From the NCBI GenBank assembly GCA_024635485.1, contig JAGXIV010000012.1, positions 1 through 35,542 on the forward strand: a stretch of 35,542 nucleotides of DNA, given 5' to 3'. Numbering within the stretch: the stretch's first letter is position 1; each line of letters begins with the position of its first letter. The position numbers and the translations under genes are program-made. Under the pieces are notes generated by a model. The model saw nothing but the letters and a program-made list of their open reading frames with translations. It was not told the DNA's origin and did no database searches. Source of the DNA: a bacterium (GTDB lineage Bacteria; Patescibacteriota; Gracilibacteria; BD1-5; UBA6164). This document shows positions 19,533 to 27,594 of this stretch, one piece after another.

Positions 19533-19883
19533 TTATATAAGATTAATTCAAAACTTTTTTAAAAAGAATGAATAAACAAAAAATATAAGAAATGTCATAA
19601 TGATAGAACATCCCAAAGCTCCCCAAAATCAGAGCTTATCTAAAAAATATGGAAATGTCATAAACATCGGTAAGGTTGGAAGAACATACCAAAAAGTATA
19701 ATACATATGATTTGAAATTTTTAATGAACTTACTCACTCTGCGTACATCCAAAGTACTACAAGAATAGTCATGATTGGGAGTGAAATTAGGAGTGCCCCT
19801 AGTTTATCAGACATTTTTGCAACTTCTGAAACTCAAACAATAATAAGTGCTGTTATAAGATATTTTAAAATGAGATATGTCAT
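19533..19883 (-). CDS. DUF3147-like small membrane protein (116 aa)
   Basis: Four hydrophobic segments in 116 residues. The motifs VSEVAKMSDKLGALLISLPI and TILVVLWMY match the 'sE..krs..lGAllaslPl.sil..iw' region I associate with DUF3147. TFWYVLPTLPMFMTFPYFL matches its 'ffw.vlpsl..fl..p.ll' segment. The function of the family is unknown. Four TGAs are Gly. It follows xseA by 85 nt on the same strand and is followed by a terminator. Confidence 0.7.
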
Positions 19884-19968
19884 ACTTATTAGTTATGTAT
19901 CAATAATGGAAACGAAGATAAAAATGGAGTAAGATCATATTAATAATTCTCTGTGTTTGAATACATAA

Positions 19969-21207
19969 TTATCTTTTTGATTTTTTCAGAACCTTTATTT
20001 TATATAAAACTGTGTCTGTTACAAGCTGGTAGCTCTCTTCTAATTCAAGCTTATTGATTACTTTTCAGTGCTTATCAAGAACTAAACTATATCATTTTCA
20101 TAGTATTTTTTTAGGATTATTATATTCTATATTTTTAAATGTATTCTCCAAAGATTGAGATAGAATTTGAATATGATATTTTATTTTTTTATCTACTATG
20201 AAACCTTCGAGCTCTTTTTTGTATATCTGAACTTTTTTTGAGATATGGTATGGTATGTCTTTTCAAAATCACTCAAGTTCAAGACTATATCTTTTAAGTG
20301 TATCTTGAATTGAACCTACAATATATTCATATTCCGTTTCTATATCTTCTTTATATTCTTCATATATCTCAATAAGTAATTGCGCTGCTTCACTTGGTGT
20401 CTTGCAGTCATATCGAGAGACCATATCTAATATGCTCTGATCAACAGTATGTCACACAGCGCTTATAATTGGTAATCTACTATTACAAACAGCTTCACAT
20501 AGTCTTCTATCATTGGTCCAGTTCATTCATTCACTTCATCATCCTCATCTCACAATCGCTACTGCATTGAATTTCTTACCATCTGCAACTTGAGACTCAA
20601 TTTTTAAAAGTTGTTTTAATACTTCAAAGCTTGCTTTTTCTCAATGAACTAAGGAAGGAAATATTGTAAGTTTAAAATGAAATCAAGAATCATGTAGAAT
20701 TGTTTGAAAATCTCTCAATCACTCACTTTTTTCTCATGAAATAACCGCAATATGAAAGCTAGGTTCTCAAATCTCAGTACTATGATTCAAATAAAATATA
20801 TCTAAGTCCTTGAGTTCCTCAATATCTTCCTGTTTTTGTTTTTCTAGTCATCAAACATAGAACTCAGAATATATTTTTAGAATATTAATCGAGAAATTAT
20901 ACGTTTTATGAAATGTTGGTTTTACAGTAAGTAATAGCTTCTTCCCCACTAAGTCTTGTATATCTGAAATATTAATATCTTTTAAAAAAGAAGTCATAAT
21001 AGTTGAATTGAATATATTGGAGCGTGCTGAATCAACTATTTTACCATCTTCAATCTCAACTAAATCAATATAATAGAAATTTTTATATTTTTTAATAGCT
21101 TTTACTTCAGCTTCAATGGTATAACTATGATAGCCAATAATATCATCAAATTGTGATTTAATAATATCAAGAAATTGAGATAGTTTGAGTTTTATTTCTT
21201 CGTTCAT
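19969..21207 (-). CDS. xseA: Exodeoxyribonuclease VII large subunit
   Basis: 412 residues, normal length. Exo VII degrades single-stranded DNA from both ends to acid-soluble oligomers; the large subunit is catalytic. An N-terminal OB-fold (~residues 15-120) binds DNA. The catalytic domain contains IAVISGEKSEGLRDF, VRGGGSGEGMNW, NDRRLCEAV, and the signature PIISAVGHTVDQSILD followed by KTPSEAAQLL. A coiled-coil segment and the conserved C-terminal NPKKILGKGYSLV end the protein. Several conserved glycines, for example in the RGGGS loop, use TGA. The ATG overlaps the xseB stop by 1 nt (TAATG), a translational-coupling arrangement. Confidence 0.92.
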
Positions 21208-21407
21208 TATCTATTATCATCTTCTAATTTAGCACTGACGTCTTCTAATTTTTCACCACAAAATTTATAGAGTTCTTTCGCTTCTTTTTGAATTTTTATA
21301 AGTGTATCTACATCTATGACCTCATCCCTATCAAGGAGGTCTGAAATTTCTTTCAGTCTTTCAAAAGACTCTTTAAATGTTTTTGCATTGGGCATACAAT
21401 CACTCAT
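21207..21407 (-). CDS. xseB: Exodeoxyribonuclease VII small subunit
   Basis: 66 residues, typical of XseB. The motif KTFKESFERLKEISDLLDRD followed by EVIDVDTLIKIQKEAKELYK corresponds to the family's 'sfEeal..Le.iv..Le.g...Ldesl..ye.g..L...c'. The C-terminus has YKFCGEKLEDV. It assembles in several copies around the XseA coiled coil. It overlaps xseA by one base. The start ATG 21405-21407 is used; an internal ATG four codons later is possible. It lies downstream of tRNA-Trp and its terminator. Confidence 0.9.
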   Translation of the reverse strand: MSDCMPNAKTFKESFERLKEISDLLDRDEVIDVDTLIKIQKEAKELYKFCGEKLEDVSAKLEDDNR

Positions 21408-21456
21408 TAAAAAATTAATTCTTATATACTATACGGAAAAATAATTATATCAAAAA

Positions 21457-21477
21457 AAATCCTCTCTTTGAGGATTT
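21457..21477 (-). terminator. Terminator after tRNA-Trp
   Basis: An 8-bp stem (21457-21464 with 21470-21477, ATCCTC core), 5-nt loop, followed in the minus direction by an eight-T tract. It lies 17 nt past the tRNA 3' end. Confidence 0.75.
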
Positions 21478-21493
21478 AGTTGCTAATCTTAAA

Positions 21494-21568
21494 TGGCAGG
21501 CCCACTAGGAATCGAACCTAGCTCGCAGGATTTGGAATCCTGAATTCTAACCGATGAACTATGGGCCT
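21494..21568 (-). tRNA. trnW: tRNA-Trp (anticodon CCA)
   Basis: A full cloverleaf of 75 nt. Acceptor stem AGGCCCA/TGGGCCT, D arm GTTC/GAAT, anticodon stem CAGGA/TCCTG around loop TTCCAAA, T arm CTAGG/CCTAG around TTCGATT, discriminator G and an encoded CCA end. The anticodon CCA reads UGG only; G73 is usual for bacterial tRNA-Trp. This fits a code in which UGA is not tryptophan. The tRNA-Gly(UCA) that would read UGA is not in the window. It lies between tsf and xseB on the same strand. Confidence 0.95.
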
Positions 21569-21572
21569 AGAA

Positions 21573-21629
21573 AAATTTTAAAAATAAGATGTTTTACAAG
21601 GCTTAATTTGTCTCTTATTTTTAAAATTT
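21573..21629 (-). repeat. 17-bp perfect inverted repeat between tsf and tRNA-Trp
   Basis: 21573-21589 pairs perfectly with 21613-21629 around a 23-nt loop. It starts 8 nt past the tsf stop and ends just before the tRNA 5' end. The stem is nearly all A/T. It may be a terminator for tsf or a cleavage element releasing the tRNA from a joint transcript. Confidence 0.6.
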
Positions 21630-21636
21630 AAAAAAA

Positions 21637-22423
21637 CTATATTGCGTATCTCTTAAAACTCGTAAGTTTTGTAGAAGCTAGGAAATCTTTTACTTTCATA
21701 GATGGATCAATAACGAAAGCTTGTTCTAGAAGTGATACTTCTGATTTAAATTTCCCCATTTTTCCTTCTATAATTTTAAGCAGAACTTCATCTGGCTTAT
21801 TTCACATTGCAGGGTCATTTTTCATCATTTCAAGCTGAATTGATTTCTCTTTTTCGATAACATTATCAGAGATTTCATCTGCAGAAAGATAATCAGGGTT
21901 AGCAGCAGTAACATGCATAGCAACTTGTTTTAGTTTTTCTTCATCCCCTCCAGCTTCAGCTACTACAACAGCAGCAATTTTAGCATTAGAATGAACATAA
22001 GATGCAACAGTTCCTCCTTCTATAATCTCAAAATCTTTAATTTGAAGGTTTTCACCCATTTCAAGAGAGTAATTTGATTCTAGAAGTGTTTGAGCTTCTT
22101 GTTTTGATCCTACTCCATTATTTTTCAGGTGAAGTGCAATAACTTCGAGCATGAGCTTAAATTTTTCAGAGTTTGCTAGAAAATCAGTTTCACAAGAAAC
22201 AGATACAACATAGGCTTTATCTCCTTCAATAACAATTTTGAGACCACCTTCAAGTGCTTCTCTATCTGCTTTTTTTTGCAGCTTTTGCGAGACCTTTTTT
22301 TCTGAGCTCTTCAATAGCTTGTTCTATGTCACCGTCAGTAGCTTCAAGAGCTTTTTTACACTCCATCATACCGATACCTGTTCTTTCTCTGAGTTCTTTT
22401 ATAAGAGCAGCAGTAATTGCCAT
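21637..22423 (-). CDS. tsf: Elongation factor Ts, with a +1 frameshift in an A8 tract
   Basis: EF-Ts recycles EF-Tu-GDP. The N-terminal part from ATG 22421-22423 is unmistakable: [51 protein letters not shown]. It then runs into TAG at 22262-22264. The rest ([51 protein letters not shown]) continues in the +1 frame to TAG 21637-21639. The frame changes in a run of eight A (T8 on the plus strand, 22270-22277), where seven A would restore KAAKKADREA. So a one-base insertion, a sequencing error or transcriptional slippage is involved. The gene must function, since tsf is essential in nearly all bacteria. Only one Gly codon near the C-terminus is TGA. Confidence 0.85.
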
Positions 22424-22465
22424 ATTATTATTTTTAAACATATAAATTTCAATTATTCTGTTTTT

Positions 22466-22816
22466 TTATTTCTTAAATACCCCCTCAATTTTATCTTCTA
22501 TCACATCAAGTAATTCTACTTCAATTTCTTGTCACTTAAAAGCCTTAAAAGCAAAATATATCGAAAGCCCTATATAGAGTAAGATAGAAATATTCGCAAA
22601 AAACTGATTAAATAAGAATATAAGAATCAAAATCCCTACAGAAAGAAGAAGTGAATATTTCACATGATGCAGTAATGCTTCTTTATTTGTTTGTGCCAAA
22701 AAGTACATTGATATAGCACCTACAAAAAAAGGAAAATACGCTAGAGCATGAACTATGTTTTGTTTATTCAAAAAAGAAACCTGAGTTGAAGCAATTTTTG
22801 GGTCTTCTTGAGACAT
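22466..22816 (-). CDS. Small DUF4870-like membrane protein (116 aa)
   Basis: A polar N-terminus of ~20 residues leads to three hydrophobic segments: IVHALAYFPFFVGAISMYFL, then KYSLLLSVGILILIFLFNQF, then ISILLYIGLSIYFAFKAF, with LLHHVKYSLLLS between the first two. This layout ('a.l.YfpflG......t.....r.Ha.qs..l') resembles DUF4870/Tic20-like proteins. The acidic C-terminal tail (QEIEVELLDVIEDKIEGVF) is reached only by reading TGA 22529-22531 as Gly. It lies between rpsB and tsf, which are usually adjacent, with 93 and 42 nt to each side. Function unknown. Confidence 0.65.
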
Positions 22817-22909
22817 ATACGGATAGTAAAGAAATAAAAGATACTTCTATTGTAATAAAAACCAGAATACATCTAAATTATTTTTTAGAATTTTAATTGA
22901 GCATCAAGC

Positions 22910-23653
22910 TTATGCAGCTTGTTTTGCATCATTTTCTTTTGCTGGTGCTTCAGTTTTATTTACTGGAGCGACTTTTTTAGGTTGAGCTTTGAAACCATCC
23001 TTAAGAGCAGTAGCAAGATAATCAAGTGATTTTACAGAATTCGTATTTGCAGGAATTGATTCTTTTACTTCATGAGGATTTCCATTGGTATTATAAATTG
23101 CATAACAAGGGATTCCAAGAGTACGAGCTTCTTTAATAGATTGTTCTTCGTACACTCCATCAACTACAAAAAGTGCATCTGGAGTTTTCTTCATTTCTTT
23201 TAGACCTTTAAAGGCTTTATCAAGTTTTTCAAGCTCAAGCATTTTAGCTGCTTTTTCTTTTTTAGTAAGCATTTCAAGTCCTCCCGTATCAGCATCTTTA
23301 ATAAGCTTTAGGTATGTTGAAATTCTTCCCTTAATAGTTTTAAAGTTTGTTAGTAGACCAGGAACCCATTTTTCTGTTACGTAAAAGTTTCCAGTAGATT
23401 CAGCAAGTTTTACAAAAGCGTCTCTAGCTTGAAGTTTCGTAGCAACAAAAAGAATTTTCTTCCCTGCAGCATTCATATCTCGTAATTGAGCATTTACTTC
23501 TTCAAGTTGATTTGCTGTCTGTGTTAAGTCAATAATATGTACTCCATTAGTAGAACCATATATATATGATTTCATTTGTGGATTCCAGTAATTAGTTTTG
23601 TTTCCAATATGTAAGAGATTATCAAACATATCTTTTAGCATTTTTTTATCCAT
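22910..23653 (-). CDS. rpsB: 30S ribosomal protein uS2
   Basis: 247 residues. The family features are clear: MDKKMLKDMFDNLLHIGNKT with YWNPQMKSYIYG (the usual 'GvHfGH.tr.wnPkM..yif'), GVHIIDLTQTANQL, GKKILFVATKLQARD, EKWVPGLLTNFKTI, DALFVVDGVYEEQSIKEART, LGIPCYAIYNTNGNP. A Lys/Ala-rich tail follows. S2 binds the 30S head-platform junction and helps recruit S1. All 14 glycines use GGN and none TGA, unlike most neighbours. ATG 23651-23653 fits the family start; an upstream in-frame ATG would add eight residues. Confidence 0.95.
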   Translation of the reverse strand: MDKKMLKDMFDNLLHIGNKTNYWNPQMKSYIYGSTNGVHIIDLTQTANQLEEVNAQLRDMNAAGKKILFVATKLQARDAFVKLAESTGNFYVTEKWVPGLLTNFKTIKGRISTYLKLIKDADTGGLEMLTKKEKAAKMLELEKLDKAFKGLKEMKKTPDALFVVDGVYEEQSIKEARTLGIPCYAIYNTNGNPHEVKESIPANTNSVKSLDYLATALKDGFKAQPKKVAPVNKTEAPAKENDAKQAA

Positions 23654-23742
23654 TGGATGGTGTGTTAATATATACAAGTCTTAGAGTGTAAGACTTTAAA
23701 TAAATATTTCTGTGCATTATACATGCTTCCCAAAAATATTAA

Positions 23743-25038
23743 TTACGCAGCAGCGTCTTCTTTTTTAGCTTTTGCTGGTGTTTTTTTTGCAGCTGGTTTT
23801 TTATCTTCAGAAGAATCTTCTTTAGTAGAAGCTTTTTTCTCTGCAGATTTTTTAGGAGCTACTTCAGCGTCGATTTTGTCTTCTTCGCTTGGTCCTTCTT
23901 TTACTTGTGGTTTAGAATCTTCTTTCATTCCTTCAGGAACTGGTTGTAGTGCCTTAAGTGAAAGTCCAATTCTCTTTTTAAGAGGTTCAAAGTTAATAAT
24001 TTTAGCTTCAACTTCTTCTCCAACTTTTACGTGATCTCTAATATCTTTTACAACATGATGAGAGATTTCAGATAAATGGATAAGACCTTGTATTCCACCA
24101 TCAAGATCCATGAATGCTCCAAATTGAGAAATTCTTGAAATTGGTGCTTTAATAGTATCCCCTGTTTTCACTTTTTTAGCAAGTACATCCCAAGGATTAT
24201 CCTTAAGTTGTTTGATAGAAAGAGAGATTTTTTCGCTATCAAGTCCGATAACTTTTACTTTAACTTTCATACCAACCTTTGCAAACTTCCCAGGATTATT
24301 TACATGACCCCAATCAATTTCAGAAACATGAACGAGACCTTCAAGTCCATCAAAAGTAACAAATAAACCATATGAAAGTATACCAGAAACAACCCCTTCA
24401 ACCACATCACCCTCTTTGAGTGTTTCAAGTGCTTTTGTTCGTTGTTCTTCCATTGCAGCTTTTTCAGAGAAAATAATTTTCTTTCCTCCATCGTCTACAT
24501 TGATAACTCGAACTTGGAAATCAACTGTAAGAAGTGAATTCAAGTGTTCAAGAATTTTTTCTGGATCTGCTCCTTCAACACGTGGATAATGAAGAGGTGT
24601 CAGTTGAGAAACTGGGATAAATCATTTGAGACCATCGATATCAACCAAAAGTCCACCTTTATTTGCTTCACTCGCTCGAACAGTCATAACTTCTCCTGTT
24701 TCGAAGTTAGAGTTCAGAGTGTTCAGACTTTTAATTTGATTCGCTCTTTTAAGAGAGAGTATTAGAAGTCCTCTTTCAACAGAATCTCCTAGAACCATAA
24801 CGTCAATATTTTGACCTGATTCAAGTTTTTCTATATCAACACTGTTCCCAAGTTCTTTAGAAATAACAAGACCTGTAAATTGGTTATTCACATTTACAAG
24901 AATATTTTTCTTTTCAATCTTTTCAATTACCCCAGTAATTACCTCCCCTTCTTTTGGGTATTGTATTTCTGGAGAGTTTTCAAATAACTCTGAGAAGAGT
25001 TTTTGATCAGCACTCAGTGCTTTTTCTTTTTTTGCCAT
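23743..25038 (-). CDS. rpsA: 30S ribosomal protein bS1
   Basis: 431 residues with four S1 RNA-binding (OB-fold) repeats: about residues 30-97 (GEVITGVIEKIEKKN), 112-180 (GEVMTVRASEANKGG), 196-268 (GDVVEGVVSGILSYGLFVTF, GLVHVSEIDWG) and 282-354 (GDTIKAPISRISQFGAFMDL, GLIHLSEIS). A ~70-residue tail rich in Lys, Ala, Glu and Ser (KKPAAKKTPAKAKKE) ends it. Four repeats instead of six is a known short form. S1 binds mRNA leaders, which matters here because recognisable Shine-Dalgarno motifs are scarce. One TGA near 24625 encodes the conserved Gly of a DGLKGFIP segment; the other ~33 glycines use GGN. A hairpin-rich leader precedes it. Confidence 0.93.
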
Positions 25039-25081
25039 AGCGTAAAAGAATATTAAAAAATAAAGTAGTGAAATCCTTACT

Positions 25082-25112
25082 CAGTGAGCGCAATCACTGT
25101 GACCATCGGTCA
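25082..25112 (-). promoter_or_regulatory. Two tandem hairpins in the rpsA leader
   Basis: CAGTGA/TCACTG pair at 25082-25087 and 25094-25099 (loop 6), directly next to TGACC/GGTCA at 25100-25104 and 25108-25112 (loop 3). They lie 44-74 nt upstream of the rpsA ATG and are GC-richer than their surroundings. S1 is known to regulate its own synthesis in E. coli; an autoregulatory leader here is inference. Confidence 0.45.
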
Positions 25113-25210
25113 GGAATCATTTTCAAAAAGGCTAGAGATTTGAAAACGTATCCGAGAACTTCGCTTAAAAATTAAGTAGTAAAAATTTGAAATAAATTTC
25201 CACTATATAA

Positions 25211-25324
25211 TTTTGAAGTTTTTATTTTGAAAATGGGGTGCCCAAAGGGGCTCGAACCCTCGACCTCCAGAGTCACAACCTGGCGTTCTAACCAACTGAA
25301 CTATGGGCACCATATACTTCAAAA
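25211..25324 (-). repeat. 9-bp inverted repeat flanking tRNA-His
   Basis: TTTTGAAGT (25211-25219) and ACTTCAAAA (25316-25324) could extend the precursor's acceptor helix and guide end processing. The match may also be chance. Confidence 0.3.
25234..25311 (-). tRNA. trnH: tRNA-His (anticodon GTG)
   Basis: A full cloverleaf with encoded CCA. Acceptor GTGCCCA/TGGGCAC is preceded by an extra G that pairs with C73, the identity element of tRNA-His. Anticodon stem CCAGG/TCTGG surrounds loop TTGTGAC (anticodon GTG); T arm GAGGG/CCCTT surrounds TTCGAGC. It lies upstream of rpsA on the same strand. A 9-bp inverted repeat, TTTTGAAGT at 25211-25219 and ACTTCAAAA at 25316-25324, flanks it. Confidence 0.95.
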
Positions 25325-25416
25325 TACGCTTTTTTTTCAAAAAGCCACAGAAGTATATAAAATTTAAGCCCTGAGTCAAAAGATTTTTCTGATATATTTG
25401 GCTATTTTTCTAGAGT

Positions 25417-25428
25417 TATGCTAGCATA
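25417..25428 (+). promoter_or_regulatory. 12-bp palindrome upstream of mgtC-like gene
   Basis: TATGCTAGCATA is a perfect palindrome 27 nt before the ATG at 25455, next to TATATAGTA-like sequence. It is a possible operator. The rest of the divergent gap 25312-25454 shows no gene. Confidence 0.25.
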
Positions 25429-25454
25429 TCATATATAGTATTTAAAACCCAAAT

Positions 25455-26132
25455 ATGGAAGTACTTCAAAATGGAGAAATTGTCATCAGACTTATGGTTA
25501 CACTTATAATATGCATAATATTATGACTTGAACGAGAACTCAAAAGCCAGCCTGCAGGTATCAGAACTCACATTCTCATATGAGTGGGTTCTTGTCTTAT
25601 AATGATACTCTCAATTATGATTCCTGAACTATACGGTTCTACGGTGAATGATCCGGGAAGAATTGCAGCACAGGTAATTTCTGGTGTATGATTCCTCGGA
25701 GCTGGAGCGATTATGAAACATGGATATGATACAAAATGACTTACAACTGCTGCAAATATATGGGTAACTGCTGCAATAGGACTTACCATTTGAGCAGGAC
25801 TCTATATCCCTGCAATATTTACAACTTTTATTATTCTTCTCAATTTAGTGATAATTACAAAAGTGAAACAAAAATATCTCCATACACATAAATATTGTAA
25901 TATCTTTATAACTTTTGATACGAAACAAAAAACACTCGAAAATATATACAATCAAATAGCACAGGAACCGATTAAAATTATTTCTAAAAATATCAAGGAA
26001 ACTGATTCAGGGGTAACCCTCGATATAATTTCAAAAATTCACCCAGATACAAATCTTTTTACTCTTAAAAAGAATATTGAACGAATTACAAAAGCTAAAA
26101 AGATCTCTATTTCAGAACGAGTTTCCATTTAA
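25455..26132 (+). CDS. MgtC/SapB family membrane protein
   Basis: 225 residues. The MgtC domain (residues ~8-130) has ILGLERELKSQPAGIRTHIL, IGVGSCLIMILS, the invariant VISGVGFLGAGAIMKHG and GLTTAANIWVTAAIGLTIGA followed by GLYIPA. All are hallmark motifs, with several glycines as TGA. A soluble C-terminal part (~140-225) resembles the ACT-like tail of longer members. MgtC proteins are linked to growth in low magnesium and to control of ATP synthase in pathogens, but the family is broad. It stands alone on the plus strand, diverging from tRNA-His, and faces a convergent minus-strand gene across 73 nt. Confidence 0.9.
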
Positions 26133-26205
26133 ATCAAGCTTGAAAATTATTTTCAGTGATTTCATTTAAGAAAACTTGCAATATTATCAAAGCGAGCACG
26201 AATAT

Positions 26206-26568
26206 TTATTGAGTCACAGAACGAATAAAGCTTCTGAGTATTTTTAAATATCTCTGAGATTCTCTCTCTAATATTTTATTTTCTGGAGTTCATAAGCCAT
26301 GAACGAGGCTATTTCTCAATTTATGGACATTCCAAATTTCTTGAATATTTGGAATTTCTTTGGGTTCTTTTTTGAGTATTTCTCAAAACGTCCCTGTATA
26401 GCCTAGTAATTTGAGTGTATGATGATATATTTTATCGCAATCAATAATTTGCTCTTTCATAGAAAGATTCTCAATATTTTTAATACTCGCGAGAAGTTGC
26501 CGTGCTTCTCAAGAACTAATGGTTCTATATTTATTCCATCAGAAGATCCATCAAAGAATTTTTAACAT
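26206..26568 (-). CDS. Hypothetical soluble protein (120 aa)
   Basis: ATG 26566-26568 to TAA 26206-26208. The frame begins MLKILGWIFGWNKYRTISSG and has a helical middle with KIYHHTLKLLGYTGTFGEIL and a C-terminal WNVHKLRNSLVHG. The last phrase resembles the helix 'hklRN.laHg' of HEPN-like or DUF4145-like proteins, but this is a weak match. Five or so TGAs are Gly. It starts 1 nt after the stop of the PH-like gene, so the two are almost certainly translated from one mRNA. Confidence 0.55.
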
Positions 26569-26569
26569 T

Positions 26570-27529
26570 TTATATATCAAATCAAATAAGAAGCGTCGCA
26601 TCATAATCATCAAAATCTTTGAATTTCGGAATGAGATACTCATGAACGGCAAGTCATGGAGAGCTTGAGATTACAGATTTTCTATTAATTTCATGAAAGT
26701 TTACTGTAGGAAAAATAACTTTTTCTCATGCAGTAAGAACTATTGCTTCGTCTGGGTCACGCAAACTGGCATCATGAGTTGCTGCAAATAAAACTTTTTT
26801 TCTTAAAGATTCATACACTCAATGATTTCTCTCTTCTTCCATTGAAAAGATATTTTTTCTATCATTTCAGTCAAGCAATACGACTTCTTTCATTCCAGGA
26901 ATATTCAGTAGCACCATTTTTTCTTTTTCTATAGCATCTTCTAAAGTTTCTTGAGAATCTACAATTTGTAATTTTCAGCTTTCAAAATCTATATCGTTTT
27001 CTTTTGATTCAGAATTAGTAAAACGAAGGAGTTGAGGAAGACTCTTCATAGATTTTCTTTCAGACTCTTCGAGCATATGAAGAGCATTAAGTATTTTATA
27101 AACTTTTTCAACGTGAGGAATATGTTTTGCTTCTAAATCACCTACAGCCCCAGCACTACTTCGAGCAAATATAGTCCCATATCAAAGAACATAATGCATA
27201 ACATTGTTTTTGGAGAATGCCATGTCACGGATATTTTTAAAGTGAATCGACATATGAAATTTGGAAAAAACTCCATTTCGAACTTTTACTATTATTTTCT
27301 CATTTGAAATAATAAAGTAAGATTTTACCCAAAAGAAATAAAACCAAGCAAAAATAATTGCTCCAATAAATATTTCTCACAAAATAATAAGTACTACTGA
27401 AATTTTTAGAAAAAATAATATTACAGAAGAAATAATGAGAAATGGAATAAATACAGAAAGTGATTTTGATATTGGTACTATTATGTGTTGATGTGTTTTA
27501 TAGAGAATGGTATCGGTATAGTGTTGCAT
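26570..27529 (-). CDS. Membrane protein with bacterial PH-like domain (319 aa)
   Basis: Two adjacent hydrophobic segments (about residues 24-46 and 48-68, ending FAWFYFFWVKSYFI) are followed by YFIISNEKIIVKVRNGVFSK and HFKNIRDMAFSKNNVMHYVL, then YGTIFARSSAGAVGD. This is the pattern of YdbT/YdbS-type bacterial PH (bPH2) domains: 'y.vt..ri......l......i....i......'. The C-terminal ~170 residues are acidic and have no recognised motif. Function unknown. It has no close upstream gene on its strand: the FMN-reductase gene ends 65 nt away behind a terminator. Confidence 0.65.
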
Positions 27530-27576
27530 AATTTTTTGTTAATTTCTCGCATTTTACTACATTCATCAAAAAAATA

Positions 27577-27590
27577 AAGCCAATAGGCTT
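27577..27590 (-). terminator. Terminator after FMN-reductase-like gene
   Basis: AAGCC/GGCTT stem (27577-27581, 27586-27590), 4-nt loop, followed in the minus direction by ATTTTTTT. It lies 4 nt past the stop. Confidence 0.65.
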
Positions 27591-27594
27591 CTTT

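Noticed and set aside
21494-21568. tRNA-Trp as the decoder of UGA
   Set aside because: Its anticodon is CCA, which reads UGG, and UGA columns demand Gly. The expected tRNA-Gly(UCA) is not in the window.
22270-22277. Classic -1 ribosomal slippage at A8 in tsf
   Set aside because: The downstream frame is +1 relative to the upstream frame, so a -1 shift would not restore EF-Ts; loss of one A or +1 slippage would.
22254-22513. Plus-strand open frames over the tsf start region
   Set aside because: They are antisense shadows of tsf, with no family signal and no coherent start.
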